Below, one piece after another: positions 1-12,090 of a stretch of DNA of 64,000 bases. Within the stretch, counting starts at the first letter, position 1. Each line of letters opens with the position of its first letter. Under the pieces are notes generated by a model. That model did no database searches, was not told the origin of the DNA, and saw only the letters and a program-made list of their open reading frames with translations. Made by a program: the position numbers and the translations under genes. The stretch is from Castanea sativa (lineage: Eukaryota; Streptophyta; Magnoliopsida; Fagales; Fagaceae). The stretch lies in NCBI RefSeq assembly GCF_040712315.1, contig NC_134018.1, positions 10,870,835-10,934,834 on the forward strand. The letters run 5' to 3'.

Positions 1-6
1 TATATT

Positions 7-609
7 GGTCCAGCTCATTACTTCCCTAATTTACTTCCCTGACTAATTTTTCTCTCTTATACCCTTTTTTTTTTTTTTCTTGCAGCAGCAGCTCTTGTCT
101 TACTTCTAATTGTCCTACACGCACATGGGAGACAAGATAAGACTAAAAGATTGGCGTGTTTCAGCTGCTTTTGTCTTACTTCTACATGTTCAAATTTTTA
201 ATGAACTCAATCTTCAAAAGCTTAGCCATAGCAGTGTAGTAGTAATCAATTGCTATAGTAGCTGTAGCAAGTCCGTGTCCCATGGACTCTCAACCATTAC
301 CACTATATATTGTAGATTTTCTCTATGTTCATGACTTGTTTGATGAAAATCCAAGATTTACTTCCCTTGATGATCATGACCCACATATTGGTCTAGCTCA
401 TTACTTCCCTACATGCCTGACTCATTTTTCTCTCTTACACACCTGATTTAATTATTTTTTTTTTCTTTTGTTCCAGCAGCTCGTCTTACTTCTACTTTTC
501 CTACATGCATATGAGATACAAGACAACACTAAAGGATTGACATATTTCAGCTGCTCTTGTCTTACTTCTACATGTTCAAGTTTTTATAGAATTTGATCTT
601 CAAAAGCTC
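7..609. repeat. Local direct duplication, two ~215-bp arms
   Basis: Positions 7-222 and 390-609 are diverged copies of one sequence. Both begin GGTC(C/T)AGCTCATTACTTCCCT, run through a poly-T tract ending in CAG, and end near CTTCAAAAGCT. They lie in the same orientation about 380 bp apart. I see no convincing coding content; the short ORF at 110-334 has no recognisable motif. This is most likely a local duplication or two fragments of one dispersed repeat. Confidence 0.7.
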
Positions 610-981
610 GAGTTTTATATTACATGAATTTTTTGAACTTGAGTTCCACATGGACTTTTAAATTATAAAATGCCAGATCAGCTTCTGCCACCTTCTTACT
701 ATTTTTGAAACTCGATTTTCATAAACTCAATATCTATGTAGAACTCAAGTTTTATGAACTTGAATTTAAAAAACAGTGGTAGAATGCTAAATATTTTGTG
801 AACAGTGGTAGAAGACCAATTCTTTTGACAAAAAATGGCATTTGCCATTTTGGCCGCTAACAAGCAAGAAAATATACCGTGGGCATTTACATCTATTTTC
901 ATTATATATATTATTTGTAAATTTGTAGTCTGATTTGGTTGTAACACACAAAAAATTTACAGCCCACTGAAGTTAGCACAC

Positions 982-1057
982 GCAAATATTTGGTTGTGCA
1001 AATGAAAACACTACCCATTGCAAATATTTGGTTGTGCAAATGAAAACACTACCCATT
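982..1057. repeat. 38-bp perfect tandem duplication
   Basis: A 38-bp unit starting GCAAATATTTGGTTGTGCAA occurs twice head to tail (982-1019 and 1020-1057) without visible differences, so the duplication is recent. It directly abuts the truncated P450 fragment. Confidence 0.9.
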
Positions 1058-1071
1058 GCACAACCAAATAA

Positions 1072-1334
1072 GGCTGCAAACAAATTTGTATTCACTAGTG
1101 ATAGCAGCACCCTTTCAAATCAGCATACGCAGTCTTTTCGAATGATTTTGGATGAACTGAATTTATTAGAACTGAGTGGTGATCGAAGATCACAAGTGTG
1201 TCAGAGGCGCAATTGCATCATTCTTAAAACCTGAATCATTAAAGCAGTACCTGGGGAAAATGGATAAACAAGTCAAGAAAGCATCTTGAACCTTGAGATG
1301 CATTGGCAATTAAGGCAAGCTATAACAGGTCAAG
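1072..1334 (+). pseudogene. CYP716-like P450 exon 1 fragment
   Basis: This stretch is a diverged copy of the 3' half of exon 1 of the P450 pseudogene at 6250-10319. Its translation gives ANKFVFTSDSST and LLELSGD, matching ANKFVFTSDSST and ILELSGED in the larger copy. It contains frame breaks around 1190-1200 and 1280, and ends at the same splice-donor position (GGTCAAG followed by GTACGT). No upstream exon sequence, heme-binding region or I-helix is present. It is a partial gene copy and cannot encode an enzyme. A few bases of homology continue into intron 1, so it is a genomic and not a retro copy. Confidence 0.85.
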
Positions 1335-2056
1335 GTACGTACGTACGTTCATGTTACCAAAAGTTTGTCAGGCGGATAGTAACGAACCAGAATTTCTGCT
1401 GGGGTCAAAGCTTAAATACAAAATTTCTTGAAATTCAAGAATAAAAAAAATAAGGAAAACCTAGGTAAAATTTGTTATCAACTAAAGTCAATCGCATAAT
1501 TACATAGACTAATACAATATAAATGGTATTACATTGTCTAATGATAATTAAATTCAACAATATAATTTGTTAGCCAATAAAACTAGCTACATGAAAACCA
1601 AATAAACATCAATTCAAAGAACTATACCTGAGTTTTGTCATGAAAAAAAAAAGTAGTTTAAAACTAGATTGATGCATGAAAAATAAAAATAACATCCATT
1701 AAGTGTTATTGAAATATGAAAAAACAAAAAAGAAAAAAAAAATTCTCGATACATTTCTTAACAATCATCTTTCAAAATGGAACTCAAAATTCTTTTTTAA
1801 GTAGTCCTAATAATCAAATATGATTGATTTTGTATTATATTTCCCACCAATTTCTTTTACAATGTTCAAAATCAGTGCCCTTCACAAAATCATCTTTCTC
1901 TTTCTTTTGTCAATATTCATGGTTGACAACTACCGTTTCATAATTGTGGTAAAAACAGAAGAATAAGCATACACACTCTACAAACAAGTTGGGAGGCTAT
2001 TGATCTTTTTTACTCCATAACTATTTGGCATAATAATAATAATAATAATAATAATA

Positions 2057-2094
<38 letters not shown>

Positions 2095-3150
2095 AAAACT
2101 AACGATGAACAAAAAATCATAACAATGCTAGAAATACAAATCATACATGTCAAATTATACTGAGATCCACCATTAATACTATTTTTTTTATGGGACTAAC
2201 ATCGCTTTTAGTATGCACAAGTTATGCATGCCAAATTATCTGTTAAGTTCCTAGACATATTGTAAAAAAATATAAATGTGTTTTGGATCTACTACCATCC
2301 AATCAAATTTTGAGAGAGAAAAAATAATAATAAGAAATATATTAATAAAGAGAAGTACACGTGCATATTCCAAAATAAAGAACTTTTTAACCCTAAAGAA
2401 AAGCAATTAAACTACCTTAGAATATAATAAAAAGGGTAATAAGATTTAGCCACATGAAATAAATAAAAAAGTACAGAATTTTTTTCAGAAAATGTTCTTT
2501 ATTTATTAGTATTATTATTTGTTTTTGTAAGGGAGCTCTATTCTATACACGCCATGGATGAGGCAGCCATTTCATTAATTTATTCTTTCTTTTAAACTAT
2601 TTGGGTCAATGGAATTCTTGGGTCTCAAGTACGTTTTTGAGGCCAAATTGTGCGGTTGTACTGGCTATATATCTTATTGCCACCTATTATCTCATGAATT
2701 GTACGTATCAGTATAATTTTCTATTTATAACCAAATTTTCTATAAATTTTTCATATAGTTCATGTATCATGGAAGGTTATAGAGTTACCAATTCACAATA
2801 TATGTAGTTTTTTTAAGAGATAATTACAATATGCTGCTAACTTAGCAGCTCGAATTATTTTTTTCCTGAACCCCCCAACTACTTTGTACACGAGGAGGTT
2901 CTAATTCAGCTATAAGACTTTTGGCACAATATATGTAGTTGAAAAAGCACAATACACAATATAATTAAATTAATAAAATAGTACATAAATTTGGTGAAAG
3001 AATTACCAATTTTGACAGGAAAATACCTAACCATTGAGAAGAATTCAGTATACGAAATAGTAAGTGTGGAAGCAGATAATGTTGATTAGAAATAGGATGA
3101 AATAATTAAGAAGAAATTGAAGGAATATTGTGAGTTTAGAGTTTTTGAAT
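1335..3150. other. AT-rich intergenic DNA
   Basis: No gene is recognised. The stretch is AT-rich and contains a trinucleotide microsatellite near 2031-2093. The short ORF at 2601-2807 lacks any family signature. Confidence 0.6.
2031..2093. repeat. (TAA)n-(TTA)n palindromic microsatellite
   Basis: A run of TAA/AAT units switches at about 2059 to ATT/TTA units. The two halves are therefore reverse complements and the whole tract could fold into one hairpin. Confidence 0.9.
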
Positions 3151-3155
3151 TCTAA

Positions 3156-3999
3156 TGTAGGGGCATTGGACCCAGTAATATACCAAGGATGGCCCAACGA
3201 AGTCTTTTGGGCTAGAAACCCAAATCCGAAGACATCAAAATGATCTTGGAGTATCTGAATGTATCTCATAAAGAAATGCCAAGTAAGGATATAATAAACA
3301 AATGACCAATTACGTCCGAGGAGAAGATGTGTCCTCGGATTGTTAAGCCGAGGACATAGGAAGAGAGGTTTAGTGTCCCCGGGCTATGTTATAAAGAATT
3401 CTACGACTACGGGAATACACAGTACACGTGGAGGACAATACAAAGAGCGGTGGAATATCTAAGGTAAAGCTGCTACCACCGCCCATACATTAAAAGCTCT
3501 GTAATTGATACGCTGACTGCATAGATGGAAGGATGGGACCTAAGCATGGAGTTTGGAAACTTGGTCCCTAACCCCAGTGGGCTTTAGGGAAGAATTGATG
3601 GGACAAGTATCCGGGATCAGCATTGCAACCATGAGGTGGAATATGATGAAGAGAAGAAAAAGAAGTATAAATAAAGGGGAAGACATACGAAGAAAAGAGA
3701 GGCTTTTTCAGTAAGAAAAATGGCCAATAGTATATGATAATCAATAATTGTATCCAAACTTTAGGAAATACTATTATAAACTATCCTCGAATTGCGTTGA
3801 GGAGGAACTTTCAGTCTTACTCTTGCAAACAACTCTTTATTTTGTACCATTGGGCCCAAAGCCCGTTCTTTTCCTTATGATCTAAACCATCCTTGAAATC
3901 TAGATTACAAACCCATCCTCTACAAATTTATTGTAAAAAAGGCCTTTCAAGCCCATTTCCTTCCAGTCATAGTTTGAGAATTTGAATTATGTCCTTACA
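3156..3999 (+). mobile_element. Solo LTR of a Ty3/gypsy-type element
   Basis: This 844-bp block starts TGTAGGGGCATTGG and ends GTCCTTACA, the usual TG..CA form. It is flanked by a perfect 5-bp target duplication TCTAA (3151-3155 and 4000-4004). It is homologous along its whole length to the 5' LTR at 50839-51680, sharing GGTAAAGCTGCTACCACCGC, the TATAAATAA motif, and the 3' part with AAATTTATTGTAAAA. No internal region or second LTR adjoins it. The simplest reading is an intact element reduced to one LTR by recombination between its LTRs. The TATAAATA at about 3666 is a probable LTR promoter. Confidence 0.9.
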
Positions 4000-4004
4000 T
4001 CTAA

Positions 4005-5024
4005 TGTTATTAGAATTTTTCTCATACATTCCACAACATTGGAAAGGGGAGAGAGAGGAACAAACGAAAGGAGGAGTTGTTGTTGTTGTTGTTGTTTTTT
4101 ATTTTTTTTTTTATTTTTTTTTAAAATTTTTAATTTTAATTTTTTTCAATGTAGGAATGGGAATGGGATAGTGTTTTTTTTTTAATAGTAACCGTGGGTA
4201 ATTTTTTTTATAAGAACCATGTGGGTAGCAAATCGAGTTTTAGAGACTCGAGTTTTATGTTCTGAGAAATTTTTAGCTAAGCAAATCTCCTATAATGGGA
4301 ATGATAATAAGAGAAAAGAAGGAATATACGGGTCCATATCTTCTGTGTCACTCTTTGTGTATTACTCTATGTTTCACCAATCACTACTTGCCATGTTTTT
4401 ATTTTACTTTTCTTATAGAATAACTGAAATTTAAAATAAAAAGCAGTCATACACATAGTAAGTAGTAATTGGTAAAATATATAGCGTGATACATAAAAAG
4501 TGGTATAAAGGATTTAGACTCGGAATATTAGTTAAGACGAGAAGCTTTTTTTTTGTGCTGAATATACATTAAGACAAAGATAAGTTTTATGAATGCTTCA
4601 TTTCTCCCCTGTACTTCAGAGATTTGCTTCATTTCTCCTTGAATGACACCTGGCTATTGAGTTGTCAACTTGCATGCTTCTTCAACAATATTTTGCTGCC
4701 GCCTGATTCTGTCAAGTACTGCTTCTTCACACTTAAAAATGGGCGCCATAATTATTTTAGTTCATTTAACTTTATTTATTTTTTAACAAATAAGAATAAA
4801 TTAATTAAATTAAGAATATTTTTAGAAGTAGAAAAATTCATAATTAACTTTCAGAATCATCTTAATAAATAGAAAGTTAAAAATATACATATTTCATTTT
4901 ATATCATATATATGGACTCAAGCTATTGAAATTTACACGATGTGAGTAAGAGAGTACATATTATCCTATACATGAAATTCCTTCTAACTTAATTCCTGTC
5001 GTGAGAATATGATTGCTATAAATA
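4005..5024. other. AT-rich intergenic DNA
   Basis: This stretch holds a short GTT run at 4076-4095, poly-T tracts and no recognised gene. The ORFs at 3982-4185 and 4624-4872 are low-complexity translations with no domain. Confidence 0.6.
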
Positions 5025-5285
5025 ATGTGATGGGGGTGTCCATTCAAGATGTGATACTTTTAGTTTTAGGCTATATGCGAGTAAACTCTCTTCCCATGTA
5101 GTTTACATGTTCGATGCATGGTCTTTTGTTTCTGGGCCACAAATGCAAATAAAGGATGCTGATCGCTCTTGACTTTTTCGAGAACAATTCAAGCAGCCCG
5201 ACAAAGTGGTTCTGCCGATGATGGGGACAAGGTGGAGCTACCCTTTTGTCGGATTCGAGGAAAGTATCGAATGGAATTTCTTAAT
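5025..5285 (+). pseudogene. Fragment duplicated from the 13.4-20.5 kb gene
   Basis: Plus-strand sequence from about 5143 reads ATAAAGGATGCTGAT and then encodes [17 protein letters not shown]. This is nearly identical to [15 protein letters not shown] in the last exon of the minus-strand gene at 13437-20506. Upstream, GTAAACTCTCTTCCC...GTAGTTTACATGTTC and GGTGTCCATTCAAGA match the intron preceding that exon, so this is a genomic duplication and not a processed copy. A stop codon and small indels interrupt the exon-derived part. It carries none of the other exons and is a dead fragment. Confidence 0.8.
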
Positions 5286-5399
5286 TGGATGAACTTTCAT
5301 TTCTAGTCCATACCAGCAAGCTATTCTAAACCCACTAAAATATAATTTCGAGCCTAATTAACAGAACTAATAGAAAAGGATAAGAGGTTAATCAGTCAC

Positions 5400-5790
5400 A
5401 TTTCCGAATAGAAAATCACTCAGAGATAGACTCTAGTATTTGAACTTGTTTTTTTGGATAACCTATAGCTGTGTGCTTTTCTGCTGCTGGTGAATCTGGA
5501 CCTGAGCGAATAAATAATGCCTCTATAGCAGCTGGAATTGGGTATTCCAGCTTCTGGTCTTTGACATAAAGAAATAACTAGATCAACTTCTGGAATCGTA
5601 TAACTCATCCCCGATCGAGAATTCCCCGTAAGGTTGCGTAGACTTCCCTTTTCTTCCTTCTTCAAATAACGAAATTGTTACTTGATGAAGGGCAGTTGGG
5701 TTATCGACCGAGGACGATACGAGTTCGGTGATCACTTCAGTCAGGCGCTCCTCTGCAACCAGCTACCAGCCTTAATAACGTGACTTGTCT
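5400..5790. other. Unassigned GC-richer stretch, possible organellar insert
   Basis: The base composition is visibly more balanced than in the neighbouring AT-rich DNA. There is a small inverted repeat, CAGCTGGAATTGGGTATTCCAGC-like, near 5529-5553. On the minus strand 5420-5665 reads an 81-codon frame with no family that I recognise. Composition and texture resemble plant mitochondrial intergenic DNA, but I cannot name a matching locus. Confidence 0.25.
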
Positions 5791-6158
5791 TAATGCTTAT
5801 GGCATTAAAGATTCATCAAACGTACCAAATGACAATTTTTTTATCTACCATGAGTAATTTTTTCATCTTATCAACCAAGGAAGCCGCATTTCTGTAATGT
5901 TGCTCCAACATAGCTCCTCTCTCCTTGTAACAAGAAACTTTTGTCCAATTTTTAATGCGTGGTCACTATAAACTAGTTCGCTTTGCATATATTTCCAAAG
6001 AAGAGGTTAGGGGGGCTTTGGTTTTTTTAAAATTTCTGTACACCAGAAATATGAAACATCAAAAGACAAAAGGAAAGATATAAAGTCAATGAAATTCATC
6101 TACTTCTCTCTACTTATTTAGTCTTACAGTTTCTCAAACCCATCTTTTTCTCATACTC

Positions 6159-6184
6159 ACTCTCTCTCTCTCTCTCTCTCTCTC
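6159..6184. repeat. (CT)n tract upstream of the P450
   Basis: A CTCTCT run lies about 65-90 bp before the P450 start codon. Such pyrimidine tracts are common in plant 5' leaders; a regulatory role is inference only. Confidence 0.6.
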
Positions 6185-7369
6185 AGAAACCAATCTTGCT
6201 TTCTCATTTTCCCCCACCACTTCAAAAAACCAAATGCCACACATAAATCATGAATATTTTCCTGGCCATCTCCCTGTTCCTCATACCCATCTTCTTTCTC
6301 CTTACAAAGGGAAGAAGATCATCAAAAAGGTTGCCTCCAGGCTCACTAGGAATACCCTTAATAGGCCAAAGTCTTGGCCTTCTTAGAACCATGCGTGCCA
6401 ACACGGCGGAAAAATGGCTCGACCAAGAATCACAAAATATGATCCAATATCAAAGCTAAGCCTCTTTGGCAACCCAACAGTTTTTATTTCTGGACAGGCT
6501 GCAAACAAATTTGTATTCACTAGTGATAGCAGCACGGTTTCTAGCCGTCAAACACAGTCTTCTCGTAAGATTTTGGGAGAGTGGAACATATTGGAATTGA
6601 GTGGTGAAGATCACAAGCGTGTTAGAGGCGCAATTGTATCATTCTTAAAGCCTGAATCATTAAAGCAGTACGTGGGAAAAATAGATGAAGGAGTCAAGAA
6701 GCATCTCGAGATGCATTGGCAAGGCAAGCAACAGGTCAAGGTGCGTATCATCATGTTACCAGAATATTTGTAACCTGGAATTATTATCTAATATACAGCC
6801 AAATGAGAAAGGGCATGCACTTGTGAATGCATATAACTGACAAGAAAATTGTATTGGAATAAGGTCATGGCTTAGTTTAGAATCTTATTATTTTATGAGA
6901 TAAATGCATGCTTTAGTAATTTAAAAACTTTGCACCAATGGAACTAGTCCTCATGGCAAATTTTCATGGAATAATAAAATCTTGCTGACGTAAACTATTA
7001 GTGAACTATGTTTTTCTAATAAATAGAATTATGATATTGATAGGGAGCTCCTACCTAGAATTGTGAACTAAATCGAAGATTAGTATGTGAAGGTTTTAAT
7101 TAACTAAAATATTAATTTTTCTGTTATCAAATACGGAACTTGAATTCTAATTGGTATTTTAAAGTGATGATAAAAATTAATCATCATAAAACAAATATCA
7201 TAGATTTAAATTATATTGTAACTATAAAAAAATGAAGAGAAGAGTAGTGTTGCCTTCTGAAATTATACTAATTTATATATTTGTAATATTATAATAAAAT
7301 GCCAAGTCAAGGGATGTACAAGTCAACATTATGTTAACAAAATGTATATTTCTTATAGGTGTTACCCCT

Positions 7370-8119
7370 TAGGGTCGGTCATTCCCTTAGGCAAGTTAGG
7401 CAATCGCCTAAGGCCCCCAAGTGGAAGGGAGGCCCCAAAATTTTAGAAAATTAGAGAGAGTAGGGGAAAAAAAAATATTAATTTCAGATGAATTACAACG
7501 TTCTGGCACATTCTTTTAACCAAAAAACAAAAATTTTGGTAAATCAAACATTATTATCCTCTAGACAAACCAAAAATCAACCGGATAAACTACAAATCCG
7601 GTCTAAGATATTACCCACAAAACAATCACAAATCACAACAAATAAAATAACTCAAATGAGTCAAATTCCTAAGAATTTTACCTTTCTCTCTAGTCTCTGC
7701 TCTCCGCCTCTCTCTGCCTCTCATACTCTCTGATTCTCTTTCTCTCCCCTGTTCTCACCTGCTAAACTGCTTAAGCAAGGCATTTGCAGATCTGCTCAAC
7801 TGCTCTACATGGAGTAGACTGCCTCTCTCATTCTTTCTCTAAATCGGTTTCTCCGCCGCCAGCCTCTCTCATTTATTTATTTATTCTTCCTCAGGTTCAA
7901 CCGTTCACGTTCACGTTCAACAAGTATATAAATACTTAGGCTATTAGGCATTTGACTTGTAATAACTAATAAGATTGGGCCCTAGACCCTGGTTTTGTTT
8001 TATTGTTTATCACTTTTGCCGTTTTGGGCCTTCAATTTTTTTTTTTTCAATAAAGCCTGCGTTTTTTGACTTGTTATGCTTGTGCTTTTAAAAAAAAAAA
8101 AAAAAAAATTTAATCTTGT

Positions 8120-8164
<45 letters not shown>

Positions 8165-8952
8165 TTAGTGATAATATATTGAATAAGTCTTTATTTATAT
8201 AAGTTGAGATTGCTAAAAACTTGTTATTGTTCGGTGAAACTACAACAATATTTTTTATATAAATCAGGTTTTATTTCTCATTTGCTCTACACTTAAAAGT
8301 TATTTTTTATTTTAGTCTTTATAAATATATTGTTTGGTTAGAAATGTCTACTAGAAAATATGCATCTGGATATGAAAAACTTAAAAAAAGTAAAAAAAGA
8401 AGAAAAATTAATTGAGTCTAAAAAAGGATCAATGGATAAATTTGTTATTAGTAATAAACAAAATATAACACAAAATTTAGATGAACATATCACAAATGAG
8501 TAAGAAATTCACTAAAAAGAGTTAGAAGATAATAAAATGATACAATCGCAAGATAACAATGATATACTAAATTATTTAAAAAGATTAGATTTATTTCCAA
8601 ATACATGTATTGCTTATAGAATTTTACTTACAATACCTATTACAGTAGCTTCTACAGAAAGAAGTTTTTCAAAATTAAAATTAATAAAATCATATCTAAA
8701 ATCGATAATGTCCCAAGAAAGATTAAGTAGATTAGCTATATTATCGATTGAAAAGGAGATGTTAGAAGAACTTGAATACAAAAATTTAATTAGTCAATTT
8801 GCATCTCAAAAAGCAAGAAAAATATATTTTAAATGAAATATATTATAATATAAAAATATTAAATAAACATTAATTTAATTAATATATAAGTATAAAAAAT
8901 GTCTAATTTTTAGTTCTTGCCTTAGACCCCAAAATATCTACGGCCGGTCCTG
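7370..8952 (+). mobile_element. hAT element inserted in P450 exon 2
   Basis: The P450 reading breaks after GTGTTACCCCT (7359-7369) and resumes with CCCCTCGTGAAG at 8953. About 1.58 kb lies between. The ends read TAGGGTCGGTC at the left and GCCGGTCCTG at the right, which are imperfect inverted repeats typical of a hAT family. CCCCT is present on both sides as a degraded target duplication. The interior keeps the start of a hAT protein (8344 onward, RKYASGYEKLKK, then GSMDKFV in another frame). This is joined directly to the C-terminal dimerisation region at 8537-8836 (TVASTERSFSKLKLIKSYL, LSRLAILSIEKEM). The central catalytic part is missing, so this is an internally deleted, non-autonomous copy. 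A (TA)n tract lies at 8122-8161. Confidence 0.85.
8537..8836 (+). pseudogene. hAT transposase C-terminal dimerisation remnant
   Basis: A 99-codon open frame matches the C-terminal hAT dimerisation segment of the TTF-type/ZMYM1-like plant transposases. The recognisable block is TVASTERSFSKLKLIKSYL followed by LSRLAILSIEKEMLEELEYKNLI. The DNA-binding domain and the DDE-type catalytic core are not present. It lies inside the element that splits P450 exon 2, on the same strand as the P450. Confidence 0.85.
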
Positions 8953-9658
8953 CCCCTCGTGAAGATTCTCACATTCGACATAATTTGTTCACTTCTATTT
9001 GAACTAGAGCAAGGAGCTCGTAAAGATAGATTTGTAACTTGCTTCCAAGAGATGATAGAAGGGGTATGGTCGATTCCAATTAACTTGCCCTTCACTCGCT
9101 ACAACCGCAGCCTCAAAGCAAGTGCGCAAAGGTCCGAAACATGGTGAAGGAGCTCAGACGTGAGAAGAGGGTGGAACTTGAGCAAAAGGGTGCTTCTCCT
9201 CGCCAAGAACTTATCACTTGCATGCTTAGTAACCATAATGAGAACAATAAAGAAGCTGTAACTGAAAAGGAGATTGTGGACAATGTGATCCTTGTCATGG
9301 TGGCAGGACATGACACTTCAGCTGTTCTAATTACTTTCATAATGTGGCTTCTAACTAATGAACCAGCTGCTTATGCAGCTGTTCTTCAAGGTATATACAC
9401 ATTAGACTCTATCTTATCGCGGTTATGAAAATTAACTTAGATGAAGTTACTTGGAGACAAATTAAGTAAATAACACATATATAACATAGTAGTTCCAAAC
9501 CCAATTGTAATATATTCTTGAGAGCAAAATAAATTAACTCAATAACCCACCTTATATTACATTTTGTTGGAATCTTGAAGGAACTAGGCTGCATTTAGTA
9601 TTAAAGGAATTAAACCATGATGATAATTTTAAAGAATTCAAAGTTGCAATGCATCTAA

Positions 9659-10036
<378 letters not shown>

Positions 10037-10486
10037 TGACCCAATGGACACTAGGATATTCCCAGAACCATCAAAATTTGATCCAATTAGATTTGAAAAC
10101 CAAGCATCGGTTCCACCCTACAGTTTCGTTGCATTTGGAGGAGGTCCTCGAATATGTCCAGGATATGAGTTTGCAAGAATCGAAACCCTTGTCGCAATTC
10201 GCTACCTCATAACTCACTTCACATGGAAGCTATGCGCAGACAATTCTTTCAGCAGTGATCCCATGCCAGTACCAGCGCAAGGACTACCAATCCAACTTGT
10301 GCCAAAGAAACCATTTTAGCTCGAGTATTGTTAATACTGAACTTGCAGCACGCTTGTCTTATATATAGTTTGCATTTCTGTTATGAATCGTAATTACTTA
10401 ATGGGGATACTCTATTGCAATGGACTACCATAAGTATTAGCCCAAATATACAACCAAGCTTGATTACGGGCAAGAAGAAATAAAGA

Positions 10487-10524
10487 ATCATTGCAGCATA
10501 TGGAATTCCATATGCTGCAATGAT
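10487..10524. other. 38-bp perfect palindrome
   Basis: The sequence ATCATTGCAGCATATGGAA and its reverse complement meet at a central GAATTC with no spacer, giving 19 complementary pairs. It lies 170 bp downstream of the P450 stop codon. It could extrude as a cruciform or be the remnant of a foldback insertion. No neighbouring repeat explains it. Confidence 0.95.
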
Positions 10525-10828
10525 AAAGGTAGTTGTGGAATCAAAGTGGAAGCTCCTGTTCCCATGGCTGTGTGCTTCCCAACTGATCAAATTTCTCTCG
10601 ATTGTGAAAACGTATCTAATATATGATGATACTTTCTGAAGAAAAAAAAAAAAAAAGTGGATGGGATGGGGGATGGGGGCGGTGAAGAATCTAATGTAAG
10701 AGATTTCTCTGCTCCTATTTATATTTATATAATATTTAAAAGTCAAAGCGTAATATTTAATGTTGTCATATTCTTATTGAGACATTATCGGTCATGAAAG
10801 TTCAAATATGTGTGAATACACAAGAGCT

Positions 10829-11817
10829 TGTTTAGACCTCCAATTAAAAATTACGGCTCAATTATTTTTACTCTAACTTAAACTAAGTGCGGAATAAGAG
10901 TAAATGCGAGCAAACAAATGATAAAACTAATCTAACCCATATTCATCAAATATCAACAATAAAATGAAAGCTAAAAAAGTAGGGAAGAATGATGCAAACA
11001 CAAGACAATACCGAGACGTGTTATCAAAGAGAAAACCGAAGAACTCGGCGAAAAAACCTCTCCGCCGCCCTCCAAGCGGTAAATCGATCCACTAGAGAAT
11101 AAGTTGGAGTATACAAATAACAAAAGACCTTTCAAACCTAGTCTACCATATGTACTCAAGCCCTCCAAGCTCCTTCTACCAACTGACTTAACGAAGCCTT
11201 GTCTTCTCTAACTTTCCCGAATCACACAATTCAGCCCGATTGCATCCGCCAACGATTGGCTTCTTCCAACGCTTCCCAGCAGCACCAAAACCTCACTTTA
11301 CACTCAGATTGAGTGTGGCAAGTGTTTGAGCTATCAATCTCTCAAGGATTTGGATATAGAGAGGTAGGAGTAGAGGAAAACCATAAGGGAATGTGTAGAT
11401 GATTGTGGGTATGACAATCTCTAACTCTCAAGTGTGTATGCTAGGGTTTTCTCTTTGAAAAGTACTCCTTACAATATGTGGGTAATAAGGGTATATATAG
11501 TGTGGGTGAAGACTTGGTGGAGCACAAATGACAAAATAGCAAAACAGAATGTTTCGCAGGTGTTTCGCAGGTATTTCGCAGGAAGGCCTTACTCGCGAAA
11601 ACTCCAATTGTCATGACTCTTCGCATTCCAGCCATGTGCTCAACACGTGGCTCACTTTGCGTGTTAGCTTCTCGCAAAATCCACTTGATCTTCAATAAGA
11701 GCTTGAGTTTTCACACTCTCTCTCACACACAACCTTACAATAAAATCCCACATAAAGTACAGGGAAAAATGATTGAATAGAATTACAATCAAATTTGGTA
11801 CGGAATTAAAGTCAACA
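10829..11817 (-). mobile_element. Probable LTR (solo), minus strand
   Basis: Read on the minus strand, the block begins TGTTGACTTTAATTCCG and ends GGAGGTCTAAACA, so the ends are TGTT..AACA. A minus-strand TATATA lies at about 11496-11502. The block has the gene-poor, moderately GC-rich texture of LTRs rather than of the surrounding AT-rich DNA. A tripled TTTCGCAGG motif occurs at about 11550-11582. I find no matching 5-bp target duplication and no PBS or polypurine tract, so the boundaries and class are tentative. Confidence 0.4.
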
Positions 11818-11875
11818 CAAAATAGTTATAAATAACAACTTTACAGGTCATTTTACCATTTATCTTGGATGGTTT

Positions 11876-12090
11876 TATTTATGGACAAAATTTAACTGTT
11901 GGATTGCATGTTTTTTATGTTTTTAATACGCATGTTAAATTTTGTGCCAATCAGATATTATTTACTATATGATCTATAAAATTATAATTTATGCATAATT
12001 TTAAGCTACAAAAGCTTGCAATTTAAACAATTATTGATTTTTTATTTTCTAGAAATTTTGCAAGCGTGACTAATATAAGAAGAAAACGTA
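11876..12090 (-). repeat. Foldback/MITE-like dispersed repeat, copy 1
   Basis: Contains AAAATTTAACTGTTGGATTGCATGT and GCATGTTAAATTTTGTGCCAATCAGAT. This corresponds to the reverse complement of the repeats at 55640-55950 and 59900-60230. The family has related sequences at its two ends in opposite orientation, as in foldback elements. No coding content. Confidence 0.6.

Noticed and set aside
3982..4185. Open frame with a run of cysteines
   Set aside because: The run comes from a GTT/TTG repeat; there is no other coding signal and the frame overlaps the end of the solo LTR.
10381..10746. 121-codon minus-strand open frame after the P450
   Set aside because: It contains the translated palindrome and poly-A tracts; no family resemblance.
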